A DNA stretch of 64,000 nucleotides from NCBI GenBank assembly GCA_964035575.1, contig OZ037929.1, positions 620,001 to 684,000 of the forward strand, written 5' to 3'. The notes beneath the pieces are model-generated. The model was not told the DNA's origin, did no database searches, and saw nothing but the letters and a program-made list of their open reading frames with translations. Shown here one piece after another: positions 1 to 8,697 of the stretch. This DNA is from Rhynchopus sp. YZ270_cl-10. Lineage: Eukaryota; Euglenozoa; Diplonemea; Diplonemida; Diplonemidae. A program made the position numbers and the translations under genes. The number at the start of each line of letters is the position of its first letter. Position 1 is the stretch's first letter.

Positions 1-850
1 CCCACTGCGCATATGATATGTAACGTATGCAAGGAATCGCTGCAGAGAGTTTCTCCATATCCAAAAACTCCTCTAACGGAAGAAACGAAGGGTCCCCTGT
101 ACTCCGGAACGCCGGAATTCCAATCTGTGCAGGCGGCAACACTGCTGTTCTGTTCACCTTCGCCGCCAACATCAAAAACGGAAGTACCTGAGTCGCAATG
201 CCACTCGCAAATCCCAAAGGCGTTGAAGGGATTAACAGATACCTTTCCCCATCCTTTGCAACCACCTTTTTGTTCCCCGCTCCTGCTCCCTTTTTCTTTT
301 CCGTTTTCCCTTCTTTCTTCTCCTTCTCCTTCTCCTTCTTCCCCTCCTTTGTGTTAGAAGTCTTCCCCTCCTTCTTCTCCCCCTTCTTCTTCTCCTTCTT
401 CTTCTCCTTCCCCTCCTTCTTCTTCTCTTTCACAACCTTTTTGTTCCCTTTCTCATCCCACCTCCCGCCTTCCATAGGAGGAGGAGAGGGTGAAGCTGTC
501 TTTTTCGGCGCCTTCTTATCCTTTTTCTCGCCTTCCGTCCCCTTCGCCGCCCATCGCCCAGAGGGGTTGTCTGGAGGGGGTGAGGATGGCTCTTTGCCTG
601 ACCCTTTGGGTTTGCCGGTTCCGGTGTTAGGCCCCTTCGGGCGGGTAGGCGGTGTGGGTGGTGGTGGTGATGTGGGGGTAGCATCAGAGCCTTCGGCTTC
701 CTCGAGCTGGAGGGTGCGGTCATGTGCGGAGAGCTGTTCTGCTGCAATGCTGCTTTGGTTGTCTCGAAGCCGAGAGCTAGGAATTGAAGCAATCAACAGC
801 ACCGTAGACATCACTGCTACTGCCACACAGATGGAACGGTTGGAGGCCAT
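1..850 (-). CDS. O-fucosyltransferase-like type II membrane protein, N-terminal part (runs off left edge)
   Basis: Reading the minus strand from the ATG at 850, 283 codons are open to the window edge. The start is followed by a hydrophobic segment (about residues 6-21, VAVAVMSTVLLIAS) that looks like a signal anchor. Next comes a Pro/Ser-rich stretch, then a long Lys/Glu/Gly-rich stem (about 110-200). A folded domain opens near residue 202 with RYLLIPSTPLGFASGIATQ, followed by AAKVNRTAVLPPA and LEEFLDMEKL. The order (glycine-containing first strand, NRT-x-VLPP, then an F-D-x-E segment) is what protein O-fucosyltransferases of the GDP-fucose family show at the N-terminus of the catalytic domain. 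Expected role: Golgi or ER lumenal transfer of fucose. The catalytic part lies outside the window, so donor and acceptor cannot be judged. A plus-strand frame over the same bases is an artefact of the repetitive stem. The first ATG after a good splice acceptor (910-911) was chosen as start. Confidence 0.72.
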   Translation of the reverse strand, partial: MASNRSICVAVAVMSTVLLIASIPSSRLRDNQSSIAAEQLSAHDRTLQLEEAEGSDATPTSPPPPTPPTRPKGPNTGTGKPKGSGKEPSSPPPDNPSGRWAAKGTEGEKKDKKAPKKTASPSPPPMEGGRWDEKGNKKVVKEKKKEGKEKKKEKKKGEKKEGKTSNTKEGKKEKEKEKKEGKTEKKKGAGAGNKKVVAKDGERYLLIPSTPLGFASGIATQVLPFLMLAAKVNRTAVLPPAQIGIPAFRSTGDPSFLPLEEFLDMEKLSAAIPCIRYISYAQW

Positions 851-930
851 TTTAGTATTTTTTTTTTGGAGGTGAAAACAAAAAATAAAAAAGGTGGTGC
901 GAGCCTCCGCTAAATTGAAAGAAAAAAAAG
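851..930 (-). promoter_or_regulatory. 5' leader and probable trans-splice acceptor of the fucosyltransferase-like gene
   Basis: On the minus strand a pyrimidine run (CTCTCTTTTTTTTCTTTC) is followed by AATTTAG, with AG at 911-910. The next ATG is the gene start at 850. No in-frame stop or earlier ATG interrupts. A second AG (CGGAG) a few bases on is an alternative. Use of a spliced leader here is inferred from the sequence alone. Confidence 0.5.
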
Positions 931-1699
931 AGAGTTTGGTAAGAACGAAAAACCTTCAGAAAGAAAAGAAGGCAAAATTAACGTTGCATGTTTTTTGTTT
1001 TTTTTTTGTGGTCAAAAAAAAAAACTTTGTGTGTGGTGTCTATAGGGTATGTGGTGTAAAAGTGAGGAAGGTGAAAAGGGGCTATTGCTCCAAGCAGTGC
1101 GTGGAGCGTTCCTTCTAATTCCCCTACTCTCGCTTTGCAACGGAGGGGATATGCATTTCTGTTGTCTCGTGGTGTTGCTTCGATGTTGGAGAGTGCCGTC
1201 TGCATGGTGTTTGTATCACCGTGTTGCGCTGCTTCAAGCGCAGATCTGTCTGCATCACTCAGGTGCGCATGGGAGGGGAATGATTGATAAAAAGAGGAGA
1301 AGAAGAAAAATAAAAAAAAAAACGCCCTTTTTTTTGATCATCCGTTGAATTAGTGAAGCTACCATGTGAGCAGTCTGCACTATGTGTGTGTGTGTGTTTT
1401 TTTTTGTTGTGTCGACAATCCCCTGAGAGCCCACTTAGAGCTAACAGTGTCTGTACTCTCAATTTTGTTTTGTTTTTTTTGTAGTGCCAGAGGAACGAAA
1501 TTCCATATTTTTTTTTGTGGTAATTTGTTGAATTCGTGTAGCATGTCATACAGACAGGTTTCACTGTTTTTTTTTTCTTCAAAGAGTTTCCCTACTTTTG
1601 GACAAGAAAGGTTTTTGGGACAAAGTGGGAGTGCCCTAAACCATTTTTAAACACCCTTCATCGAGGCGAACAATAAAAAGAAGAAGAATTTTTTTTCCG
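931..1699. other. A/T-rich spacer with degenerate stem-loop repeats
   Basis: No protein-coding signal. Two degraded copies of the family D stem-loop (T-run, then a TTGAATTnGTGTAG-like core and a CACT end) lie near 1329-1382 and 1505-1572. A family N copy (TTTGTTGTGTCGACAATC) is near 1396-1440. The rest is homopolymer-rich. Confidence 0.5.
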
Positions 1700-2236
1700 T
1701 ACTGTAAAATCGTTTAATTTGTCACAATTTAATTAACTGATTTGAAATATCAGTCATAAATAAACTTTGTCACACCCAAATAATATGTGTCACATTAAAT
1801 GATGATTTAATTTATGTTTATGGTTATTTTGTGTCTACTTTTTAAAGTACAGCCTTGAGTGATACTTTATGTATTAGCACTGCAACCGATCCTCAGTAGA
1901 CAGCAGATCCCCGTAGGGACGGAAGCGGCCGCGGCCGCTCACATACGAATCCTTCCCGATATCAGCCAGTGCCAGCGGGAAAGCGTTGCTTCCTGTGACG
2001 CTGCAGACCAAGGGGGTTCTGCTCCGCAGAACCCCCTTGGTCTGCAGCGTCTTTTCTCAAAACCAACACCCTGAGCACCTTCTCCGCTGCAGTATCAGAA
2101 CCAGCTCCCCGTCTGTGGTCCCAAAACATAATTAAATCATCATAATAATGTGTCACTTATATAATTTGTCCTTTTGTCATCATTTTTGCCATTCTGTCAC
2201 ATTATTGTAGGTGACAAATTAAACGATTTTACAGTA
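1700..2236. mobile_element. Mariner-like short inverted-repeat element (about 0.54 kb)
   Basis: Ends are inverted copies of TACTGTAAAATCGTTTAA continuing into TTTGTCAC, about 26 bp. If the outer TA is the target duplication, the element starts with CTGTAAAATCG, which fits a TA-inserting Tc1/mariner-type MITE. The inside holds several direct and inverted TGTCAC motifs, a NotI-like GC patch and a long perfect hairpin (1997-2051). No transposase frame is present. The superfamily is inferred from end structure only. Confidence 0.65.
1997..2051. repeat. Perfect 25-bp-arm hairpin inside the 1.7-2.2 kb element
   Basis: The arm begins GACGCTGCAGACCAAGGG and ends GTTCTG. The loop is CTCCG and the second arm is an exact reverse complement. 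A 25-bp perfect stem with a 5-base loop stands out from the degenerate surroundings, suggesting recent formation or gene conversion between arms. Confidence 0.9.
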
Positions 2237-2474
2237 AGATGAACCTTGCCTTCTCTACTACTTAGGGTACCTAAGAAAAGGGGCATCATTTTTGCTTATT
2301 TTTTTTATTTGTTTTGGTAACTTAGGGTAAGGGGTCGGATTAAGTTTTCTGGAAAAAACACAGGGGTCTTTTTTTTGTTGTCTTTTTTCGACAAATGTTA
2401 AATAGAGCATAGGCTGTGTCCATAAAAGAGAAATCATTGTAGAAGGAGTACGGTCAAATACTAACTGGCTAGGG

Positions 2475-2745
2475 GAGGTAATGGTGGCAGTATTGTGATG
2501 GGAAGCCCATTGGAATACGCAAAAAAACATCAAAAATAGTAGGATCGGGTAGGTAAGTAAAGTTGTTTTTCGTTGATTGCACAAAATCCTCCTGTTTGAG
2601 GGATGATTTGGCGACCGTACCCCGGTAAAATACTATTTCTCCTTTAAAGCAAGCTTCGTAGGAATATAAATACATCACAATACATGTATTTTGATGTATT
2701 TTGCGTATTCCAATGGGCTCCCATCACAATACTGCCACCATTAGA
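2475..2745. mobile_element. Palindromic MITE, family H, copy 1 (interrupted)
   Basis: Arms at 2475-2536 and 2683-2745 share the inverted sequence GGTGGCAGTATTGTGATGGG...CCCATTGGAATACGC. Between them lies a copy of family G (2537-2660), so G inserted into the palindrome. Other copies are at 12498-12632 and 30101-30312. No coding capacity. Confidence 0.75.
2537..2660. repeat. Dispersed repeat family G, copy 1
   Basis: Recognised by GATCGGGTAGGTAAGTAA, then TTCGTTGATTGCACAA, GGCGACCGTAC and TATTTCTCCTTTAA, ending near GTAGGAATA. The same order recurs at 5343-5469, 22363-22480 and 24872-24990, with a weaker copy at 58512-58600, all in the same orientation. No open frame is conserved. The GGTAAGTA near the start resembles a 5' splice donor. 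The nature of the family is unknown. Confidence 0.7.
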
Positions 2746-2817
2746 GGAGGGGTATTTTTTTTTTTTTTTTTGAACAAAGAGAAGCAGGGGAATAGGACAA
2801 AATGCAAAATAGGAAAA

Positions 2818-3260
2818 AACAAGTAATTGCTATCGGAAAAAAAACGGGGTGTGATGTGGAACTCCATCCTGTAGAAATAATCTACAACACGCCCAGCATT
2901 CTGCTCTTCTGCAGGTATTCTAACGCTCTTCGTACGCTGCCAGACCCACTGGGACGCCAGCATCTGAAACGTTCAAGAAGGGGGGCTGTCCTCTTCTTCC
3001 AGCACCATCTGCTCGATAGCGTTGTTGGACGCCCGCTCGGCAGGCTCGGCGTGTTCCAGCTCGTTTTTGTCCACAGGCTCCCCACATTGTCGTCGTCGTT
3101 GGAGCAGTGCGGAAGGAACACAGAATGCACAGACTACAACACATCGATCACACCAGGCGCATCAGCACCTCCAGCAAATCGCCAGGATGCTACGGTGGTT
3201 TCGAAAATCGCGCAGAGTTTTCCACAGCACACCCCGCTTTTTTCTTAGCAATTACTTGTC
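2818..3260 (-). mobile_element. Terminal-inverted-repeat element carrying a gene-like insert, copy 1
   Basis: Ends are near-perfect inverted copies of ACAAGTAATTGCTA followed by an A-run and CGGGGTGTG. The interior is much GC-richer than the flanks. On the minus strand it contains a short frame from about 3170 to 2974 (LLQRRRQCGEPVDKNELEH, then AEPAERASNN and IEQMVLEEEDSPPS, then stop). Copy 2 (16830-17266) keeps this frame, with several silent changes and Glu/Asp swaps. That pattern suggests a captured coding fragment under past constraint, as in gene-carrying DNA transposons. No transposase is present. An internally deleted copy lies at 28096-28195. Confidence 0.65.
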
Positions 3261-3546
3261 CTTGTTGTTATTGTTGTTTTCAACCACCTTCCTTCAACCC
3301 TTGTAGGATCAGTTGTTATTTTTTTCGCGAAAACATGAAATTACACATTTCAAGAGAACAAATTAAAAAGGGTCCTTATTTGCATTTTTGGGCTCCGCCC
3401 GTGCAGTGGTGGGGTCAATCTCGAAAATTGGACAATTTTTTGACCACTTAAATTTTGAGAAATATGAGTCCGGTTGCTTATACGTGGGGCCCATTTTCGG
3501 CTAAAATTTTCCTCAAAATCTGGTTTTGTAAAATTGACCCTTTACT
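3261..3546. repeat. Repeated segment downstream of the TIR element
   Basis: Shared almost base for base with 17267-17548, and in part with 7693-7773. Includes GGGTCCTTATTTGCATTTTT, CCGTGCAGTGGTGGGGTCAA and GGTTGCTTATACGTGGGGCC. It breaks off at 3546, where the foldback element 3547-7605 is inserted. No coding signal is seen. Confidence 0.8.
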
Positions 3547-3556
3547 CATACTTGGA

Positions 3557-3745
3557 CCGCCCGAAATATATTTCGGGCGAATTCGGGCGAATTTTTCGGG
3601 CGCGGATCCCGAGCGCCCGAAATGTGCCCGAAATATATTTCGGGCATTTTAAAGGGAATTTATACGTAATTCGGGCGAATTCGGGCGCATTTCGGGCGAA
3701 TTCGGGCGATTTCGGGCAGATTCGGGCGAATTCGGGCGCACAACC
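3557..3745. repeat. Left subterminal TTCGGGCGAA-type array of element 1
   Basis: Many overlapping copies of ATTCGGGCG and TTTCGGGCG with spacing of 8-12 bp. CCCGAAATATATTTCGGG palindromes occur at the outer side. It mirrors the array at 7455-7600. Confidence 0.85.
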
Positions 3746-3954
3746 AGTATCTTATGTGTGCTGGGAAGCATGCCACCAGTGTAAAAATCTAACGCTTTAT
3801 TTGAAAGATTGGCACAAAATTTATTCGAAGAAAAAAAAATTGAGCAAAAATTCCTAGTAGAACCCAACTTTTATGAGTGCAGCTCTGTTAGCAGCCACGT
3901 ATAAAACCGATTTCCCTAACAATTTACACTAAAATACTACTAAAAACACGGGTT

Positions 3955-4125
3955 GCCGACGATCGTAGTACGAAATTTTACGATCGTAAAATTTTACGAT
4001 CGTTACGATCGTAAAATTTCGTAAAATTTCGTAAAATTTCGTACTACGAAATTTTACGATCGTAAACGATCGTAGTACGATCGTAGACGAAATTTTACGA
4101 AATTTTACGATCGTAGTACGTTTGC
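3955..4125. repeat. Left subterminal ACGATCGTAAAATTT array of element 2
   Basis: Short units ACGATCGTA, AAATTTTACG and CGTAGTACG are repeated head to tail and inverted. Most of the stretch can fold on itself. The right-hand counterpart is at 6900-7085. Confidence 0.8.
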
Positions 4126-5342
4126 CAAACGAAATAACGAATATCGCTTGAAAGTACCGTTCGATATTCCTTGCATGGTGTGCATGAAGCACACACAAGG
4201 TATATCAAACGATAATCAATCAGATAAAACGTTACATCATTGGAAAATTGTTGGCACCGCCGCCCTGTCTTCGTATTTATTACGTCGACAGGCCAAACAA
4301 CGTTGGGCTCAGAAGAAGCAGTGCTAGACAGTCACTGGGGATCAACATGAGAACCAACTCCCAACAACACAGGCTACCGAAGTAGCAGGTGGGGTGTTGC
4401 GGGTGTTTGGGGTGAAAGAAAATCGATTTTGGTAAGTTACAGCAGAAAATTCTTAAGTTTGCAATAGCGAGAAGGGTTACATTGCTCTTGCGAGCTGTGA
4501 ACCGGTAAGGTTGAGAAGGGTGACACGGCATACAAGTACAAGTACAAGTAAGACGTACCTTCTGCAAAGGCTGAATTCGCAATTCTAAGGGATATGAATT
4601 CAGCCCCCACTGTTTTTTTGAGATGATCATTCCATGGTATACTAGGCGTTCCCGAAGAATGAATCACCCCCTCCATTCATGCAAACTCAAGAAAATTCTG
4701 AAGTAACTACAACCTGGCGTGCGGGTACAGATGCATTGCTTTGTTCTTTCCTCAAAGTCATGTGTGATCTCTCGGGTCTGTACTAAAGTCAGTGTTTAGA
4801 TAAGCATCCACTTGACTCGTTCTAACAACCGTTGAAATCTAGAACAAAACAACACACTGCCCCTTCTCACACCAAGCCGCCATGCTTCAAGAGCATGCCC
4901 TGGGCAAAAATTACTGTGACAAAAATTAGTATTCTGGGGGAACGCAATATTTTCTTGTGTCTAGTCCTCCGCAAGCAGAGGACAGACTTTCCGGATCCCG
5001 AAGTCGAATTTCTTGCACTAGCTATGCTCCCTGGGTTAAATGGCTATAGCAGTGACTGACTAAGAGTTTCATAATAATTAGGGTGGTCTATGGGGTGGGT
5101 TAATGGAAAAGTTGGTATATAAACCCGACTTTTACGATCGCCACCTGGTTTTGAAATAATTGCACCAGCTCTTCCGTCGGCACTGCTTCGTTGTCACGAT
5201 GAAGGGTCGTCGGTTCGGGTACCTGTTAAGAGAAATTGAATGTAAAAGTAGAGACTACAACAAAAAAACAAACAAACAAACAAGAAGCCGCCCCGTACCC
5301 CTTAAACGTAAAAGTGACATTTTTGTTGACAAAAAATAGTAA

Positions 5343-5469
5343 CTCTGATAGGTAAGTAAAAGGGAAAAAAAGGTTTTTTCGTTGATTGCACAATTACCCT
5401 GTTGGAGGGGTGATTGGCGACCGTATCTGAGGAACTATTTCTCCTTTAAGCTACGCTTTAGGTATAATG
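5343..5469. repeat. Dispersed repeat family G, copy 2
   Basis: Same order of blocks as the copy at 2537-2660: GATAGGTAAGTAAAAGG, TTCGTTGATTGCACAA, GGCGACCGTATCTGAGGAAC and TTTCTCCTTTAAGCTACGC. Element 5470-6094 starts directly at its 3' end, so it is probably inserted into this copy. Confidence 0.75.
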
Positions 5470-6094
5470 TGGCTCAGTCCATAAACCCACCCCCCTAAAA
5501 GGTAACCTTTTAAATTTTTTTCACATTAGATAACTTCCACTCGGACTTTTTGCTCGATTTTTGCTCCTTTGAACTCAGAATAACGTTTCTGAGGTCACAG
5601 GAGCAAAAATCGAGCAAAAAGTCCGAGTAGAAGATAGATGAATTAACGTCGAGAGGTAAAAAACTAATTGGGAATTGGGTTTTGCGTTAGTTTCGTAGGT
5701 AAACCGTTTCCCGAACAATATTTTTCATTATTTGTGACACTTCTGAGCATCTTCTGGTGGAAACCACCTCCAGAATAGGCCTGGGGCACCTTGTGGGGTG
5801 AAATTTCACCAGTTGTCCACCCCAGAATACGAAAAAATGCAAAAAAATAGTGAAAAAGTAGCTTTTCGCAGCCCACTCAAAACCCAATGCCCAATTAGTT
5901 TTTTTACCTCTCGACGTTAATTCATCTATCTTCTACTCGGACTTTTTGCTCGATTTTTGCTCCTGTGACCTCAGAAACGTTATTCTGAGTTCAAAGGAGC
6001 AAAAATCGAGCAAAAAGTCCGAGTGGAAGTTATCTAATGTGAAAAAAAATTCAAAAGGTTACCTTTTAGGGGGGTGGGTTTATGGACTGAGCCA
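5470..6094. mobile_element. Long inverted-repeat element with palindromes inside each arm
   Basis: The element begins TGGCTCAGTCCATAAACCCA and ends with the inverse. The two arms (about 5470-5668 and 5893-6094) are near-identical over roughly 200 bp around a 220-bp centre. Each arm contains its own 29-bp-arm palindrome (5539-5628 and 5935-6024, ACTCGGACTTTTTGCTCGAT and inverse). No clear target duplication and no protein frame. Confidence 0.85.
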
Positions 6095-6754
6095 TATTAA
6101 AAAAAAAAAAAAATAGCTAAAAAATAGCGGACATGTCGAAAAGGGAGAAAACCGGGGGGTTAAAAACATACCTTGCACTCGGCCCGCTCTCCAGGTACAA
6201 AGAACATCACTGCACGACAAACCACTATTACAATAGAAAATAACTATTTTTTACCGAACAGAAAGGTCGTTTTATTGATGAGTGTTTTCTGAGTGCACAC
6301 TCAGTGGGGACAAAATGCAACACTTCAAGGCATGCAATACTCCAAGGAATTTGCTAAGGAAAAGTCGATATTGTGGGCCCCTGTAGTAGTGCATCCCAGA
6401 TCGTCAAAACACCCGATTTTTGCGTTTTTTTGCACGTTTTGGTGCCCAAAAACCCAACTCAGGGGTCGAAATTTTCCCGAAAAAAAAATTTTTTTTTTTT
6501 TGAGATTTTTTGATTTTTTGACAAGGCGCTGGCCCATACAAAATGCACTGGTGGTACAGAAAATGACTGGGGAATTAACTCTAGATGCTCAAAATAGCCC
6601 AATTCTTGCTTTTTTTGACTTTTTGGTCCCAGAAGGGGACCTAGGGTGTAGTGAGCAGGCCTCAAAAACACTTGTGAAAAAAATTTTTGATGTTTTTTAA
6701 GGTTCAAATCGACTTGTCTTTTTGGTTAAAACCACGAAATTTCGGGTTCGCAAA

Positions 6755-6860
6755 ACCGCGTTTTAGACCCCCACAGATGCTCAAAAGTGCCAAATTTTGC
6801 TTTTAATGGCCTCAAATCGTCGAAATTAGCCTCTTTAGGGGCGAAAAAAAAAATTCGAGA
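6755..6860. repeat. Segment shared in inverse orientation with 8870-8970
   Basis: AGACCCCCACAGATGCTCAA and AAAGTGCCAAATTTTGCTTT, followed by GGCCTCAAATCGTCGAAATT, recur as reverse complement inside the foldback-like element at 8698-9833. The two elements therefore share internal sequence although their ends differ. Confidence 0.75.
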
Positions 6861-6899
6861 GTCCCTTTCCCTGGGAGGCAATAGCCACCGGCAACGACA

Positions 6900-7085
6900 C
6901 CACTACGAGATTTTACGAGATTTTACGAGATTTTACGAGATTTTACGAGATTTTACGAGATTTTACGAGATTTTACGAGATTTTACGAAATTTTACGATC
7001 GTAAATTTTCGTAGTACGATCGTAAATTTTCGTAGTACGAGGAAAAAAAGGCTACGATCGTAAAATTTCGTACTACGATCGTCGG
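6900..7085. repeat. Right subterminal array of element 2 (GAGATTTTAC units)
   Basis: Eight tandem TACGAGATTTTACGAG-type units of 10 bp run from 6905 to about 6985. They pass into CGATCGTAAATTTTCGTAGT units that match the left array in inverse orientation. Confidence 0.85.
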
Positions 7086-7454
7086 CAACCCGTGTAAAAA
7101 CGTAAAAAGGCAATTTTTCACGTTTTTGGGCATCTCCTGAGCAACTACAGGCCCGAAACACCCCGAGAATGGGTCAGAACCACCCTGTGACCCGAAAATT
7201 CACAAAAATTCACCCTGAAATACGAAAAAATAGTGAAAACCCGGTTCATAGTGTGTTTTGGGTGGGAATAAGCAAATGATAGTCAGAAAACCCGTGATTT
7301 GGTGGTGATTCTCACGGGCCTCCAAAGTGCACTCAGGTGTACAAAAGTTTTCGATTATTGCTTATTTTGACAGATTTGACATCAAATCTTTCCAAATATA
7401 AAAAGTTTTTTGCGAAAATGAGTAGAACCCTACCTAGTCGGTTTTCACTAAGGA

Positions 7455-7605
7455 AAAAGCGCCCGAATTCGCCCGAAATCTGCATTTCGGGCGACTTCGG
7501 GCGTTTTCGGGCGAATTCGGGCGCACAAAATCGCCCGAAATCCGCCCCTAATTCGCCCGAAATCGCCCGAAATGCCCGAAATTTATTTCGGGCGGTCCAA
7601 GTATG
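7455..7605. repeat. Right subterminal GCCCGAAAT array of element 1
   Basis: Inverse-orientation counterpart of 3557-3745. CGCCCGAAATCGCCCGAAAT units run up to the terminal inverted repeat, which ends at 7605. Confidence 0.85.
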
Positions 7606-7773
7606 TTTACTCCCCCCCCACATCGATTTCAATACTATACCTTACTTCACCTACGGTTGCCCTTACAGGGGGGTGAAGGAAGGTAAGTTGACAAATTAAA
7701 AAGGGTCCTTATTTGCATTTTTGGGCTCCGCCCGTGCAGTGGTGGGGTCAATCTCGAAAATTGGACAATTTTT
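7606..7773. repeat. Continuation of the interrupted target repeat, up to the assembly gap
   Basis: TTTACT plus a C-run, CATCGATTTCAATACTATAC and GGTAAGTTGACAAATTAAAA match 17544-17635 and then 3360-3440. The GGGTCCTTATTTGCATTTTT block comes after, not before, the C-run block, so two repeat copies adjoin or the assembly joined them. Confidence 0.7.
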
Positions 7774-7973
7774 NNNNNNNNNNNNNNNNNNNNNNNNNNN
7801 NNNNNNNNNNNNNNNNNNNNNNNNNNNNNNNNNNNNNNNNNNNNNNNNNNNNNNNNNNNNNNNNNNNNNNNNNNNNNNNNNNNNNNNNNNNNNNNNNNNN
7901 NNNNNNNNNNNNNNNNNNNNNNNNNNNNNNNNNNNNNNNNNNNNNNNNNNNNNNNNNNNNNNNNNNNNNNNNN
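7774..7973. other. Assembly gap of 200 N
   Basis: Exactly 200 N. It follows directly on a segment that is present at least twice more in the window, so the gap is most likely a repeat-caused scaffold join of unknown true length. Frames across it are meaningless. Confidence 0.95.
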
Positions 7974-8697
7974 CTTTGCTTTGCCTCTTTTTTCTGCATC
8001 TCCAATGGGAAGGGGAAATACAAGAAGGTACAAACAAAAAAAAAAGTGAAGTTGATAGTGCAAAACGCCTCTGGGACGCAGACACGAAAAAGAAAAAAAT
8101 GTAAGATGAACCGAAGTTCTCTCTGTGCTTAGTCACCTAAGACAATGAGGAGCAGGGAGATGAGATGAGGGGGTTTTTTCCCTTCTAAAAGTGAGAAGAA
8201 GAGAGAAAAAAAAAAAGTGAAGAGAGGAGAAGTTAATACCCAAAATCGACACTAACAAAAAAAGAAAAGAGGAAAAAAAAAATATCAAAAAAAAAAAAAA
8301 ATCAAGATGAACCTCATAACGCAGTGTGAACTAATTCATGCAAAAATTTCTGGGGAAAGTTCCAAAATTGAGCTGACACCCTTGAGTCCTCTCTGTTAAC
8401 TCAGTTACCTTTAAGAAACCAATGTAAATCTGTGAACAGAATATGTGTTGCGTGCTTGACTGGAACACAGCGGTGTGGGGGGGAAAAATCAACCTGACAA
8501 AAATGCACTCCTATTATTTTTTTCCAAACCCTGTGATGACCTTAGACGGATACTGCCAGATCTGGCCAGATATTTGATGACGCAATGAAAAGTGGTTTCC
8601 AAAAAAAAGAAAATAGTGTTTTGCCATAACACAACATATCTGGGTACAGCTGTCCAATATATTTTTTGGCGTCCAAATAAAGCGCCAAATTTAAAAA
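7974..8697. other. Spacer with LINE-tail fragment and family A hairpin
   Basis: 8046-8095 is a partial LINE-tail copy (GTTGATAGTGCAAAACGCCT, then CTGGGACGCAG). 8101-8142 is a family A stem-loop. The remainder is A-rich with no gene signal. The stretch from 8640 to 8697 flanks the next element. Confidence 0.6.

Larger units (their letters stand above)
3947..7094. mobile_element. Foldback-like DNA element 2, nested, with 6-bp target duplication
   Basis: The outer 42 bp are perfect inverted repeats starting CACGGGTTGCCGACGATCGT. TAAAAA lies directly outside both ends (3941-3946 and 7095-7100), a 6-bp target duplication. Subterminal zones (about 3955-4125 and 6900-7085) are arrays of ACGATCGTAAAATTT and TACGAGATTTTACGAG units. 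The element is nested in element 1 and itself contains a family G copy and the palindrome 5470-6094. About 2.2 kb of interior has no convincing protein frame, so the element is non-autonomous. Confidence 0.85.
3547..7605. mobile_element. Foldback-like DNA element 1 with 6-bp target duplication (outer element)
   Basis: Ends are inverted copies of CATACTTGGACCGCCCGAAA, with about one mismatch in 33 bp. The element is flanked by TTTACT at 3541-3546 and 7606-7611. The related repeat at 17540-17560 has the uninterrupted site (one TTTACT, then the C-run and CATCGATTTC). This matches an insertion with a 6-bp target duplication. Both subterminal zones are arrays of about 10-bp TTCGGGCGAA-type units in opposite orientation, as in foldback elements. 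A second element (3947-7094) sits inside it. Without that, element 1 is about 0.9 kb and non-coding. Assignment to a known superfamily is not possible from the ends. Confidence 0.85.

Noticed and set aside
198-875. Plus-strand open frame of 225 codons, Phe/Ser/Pro-rich
   Set aside because: It is the antisense of the Lys/Glu-rich stem of the fucosyltransferase-like gene; the minus frame is open to the edge with signal anchor and domain motifs.
2802-3248. Plus-strand frame of 148 codons, repeated at 16865-17308
   Set aside because: It lies in the TIR element; copies differ by nonconservative changes in this frame, while the minus-strand fragment shows silent changes. No domain recognised.
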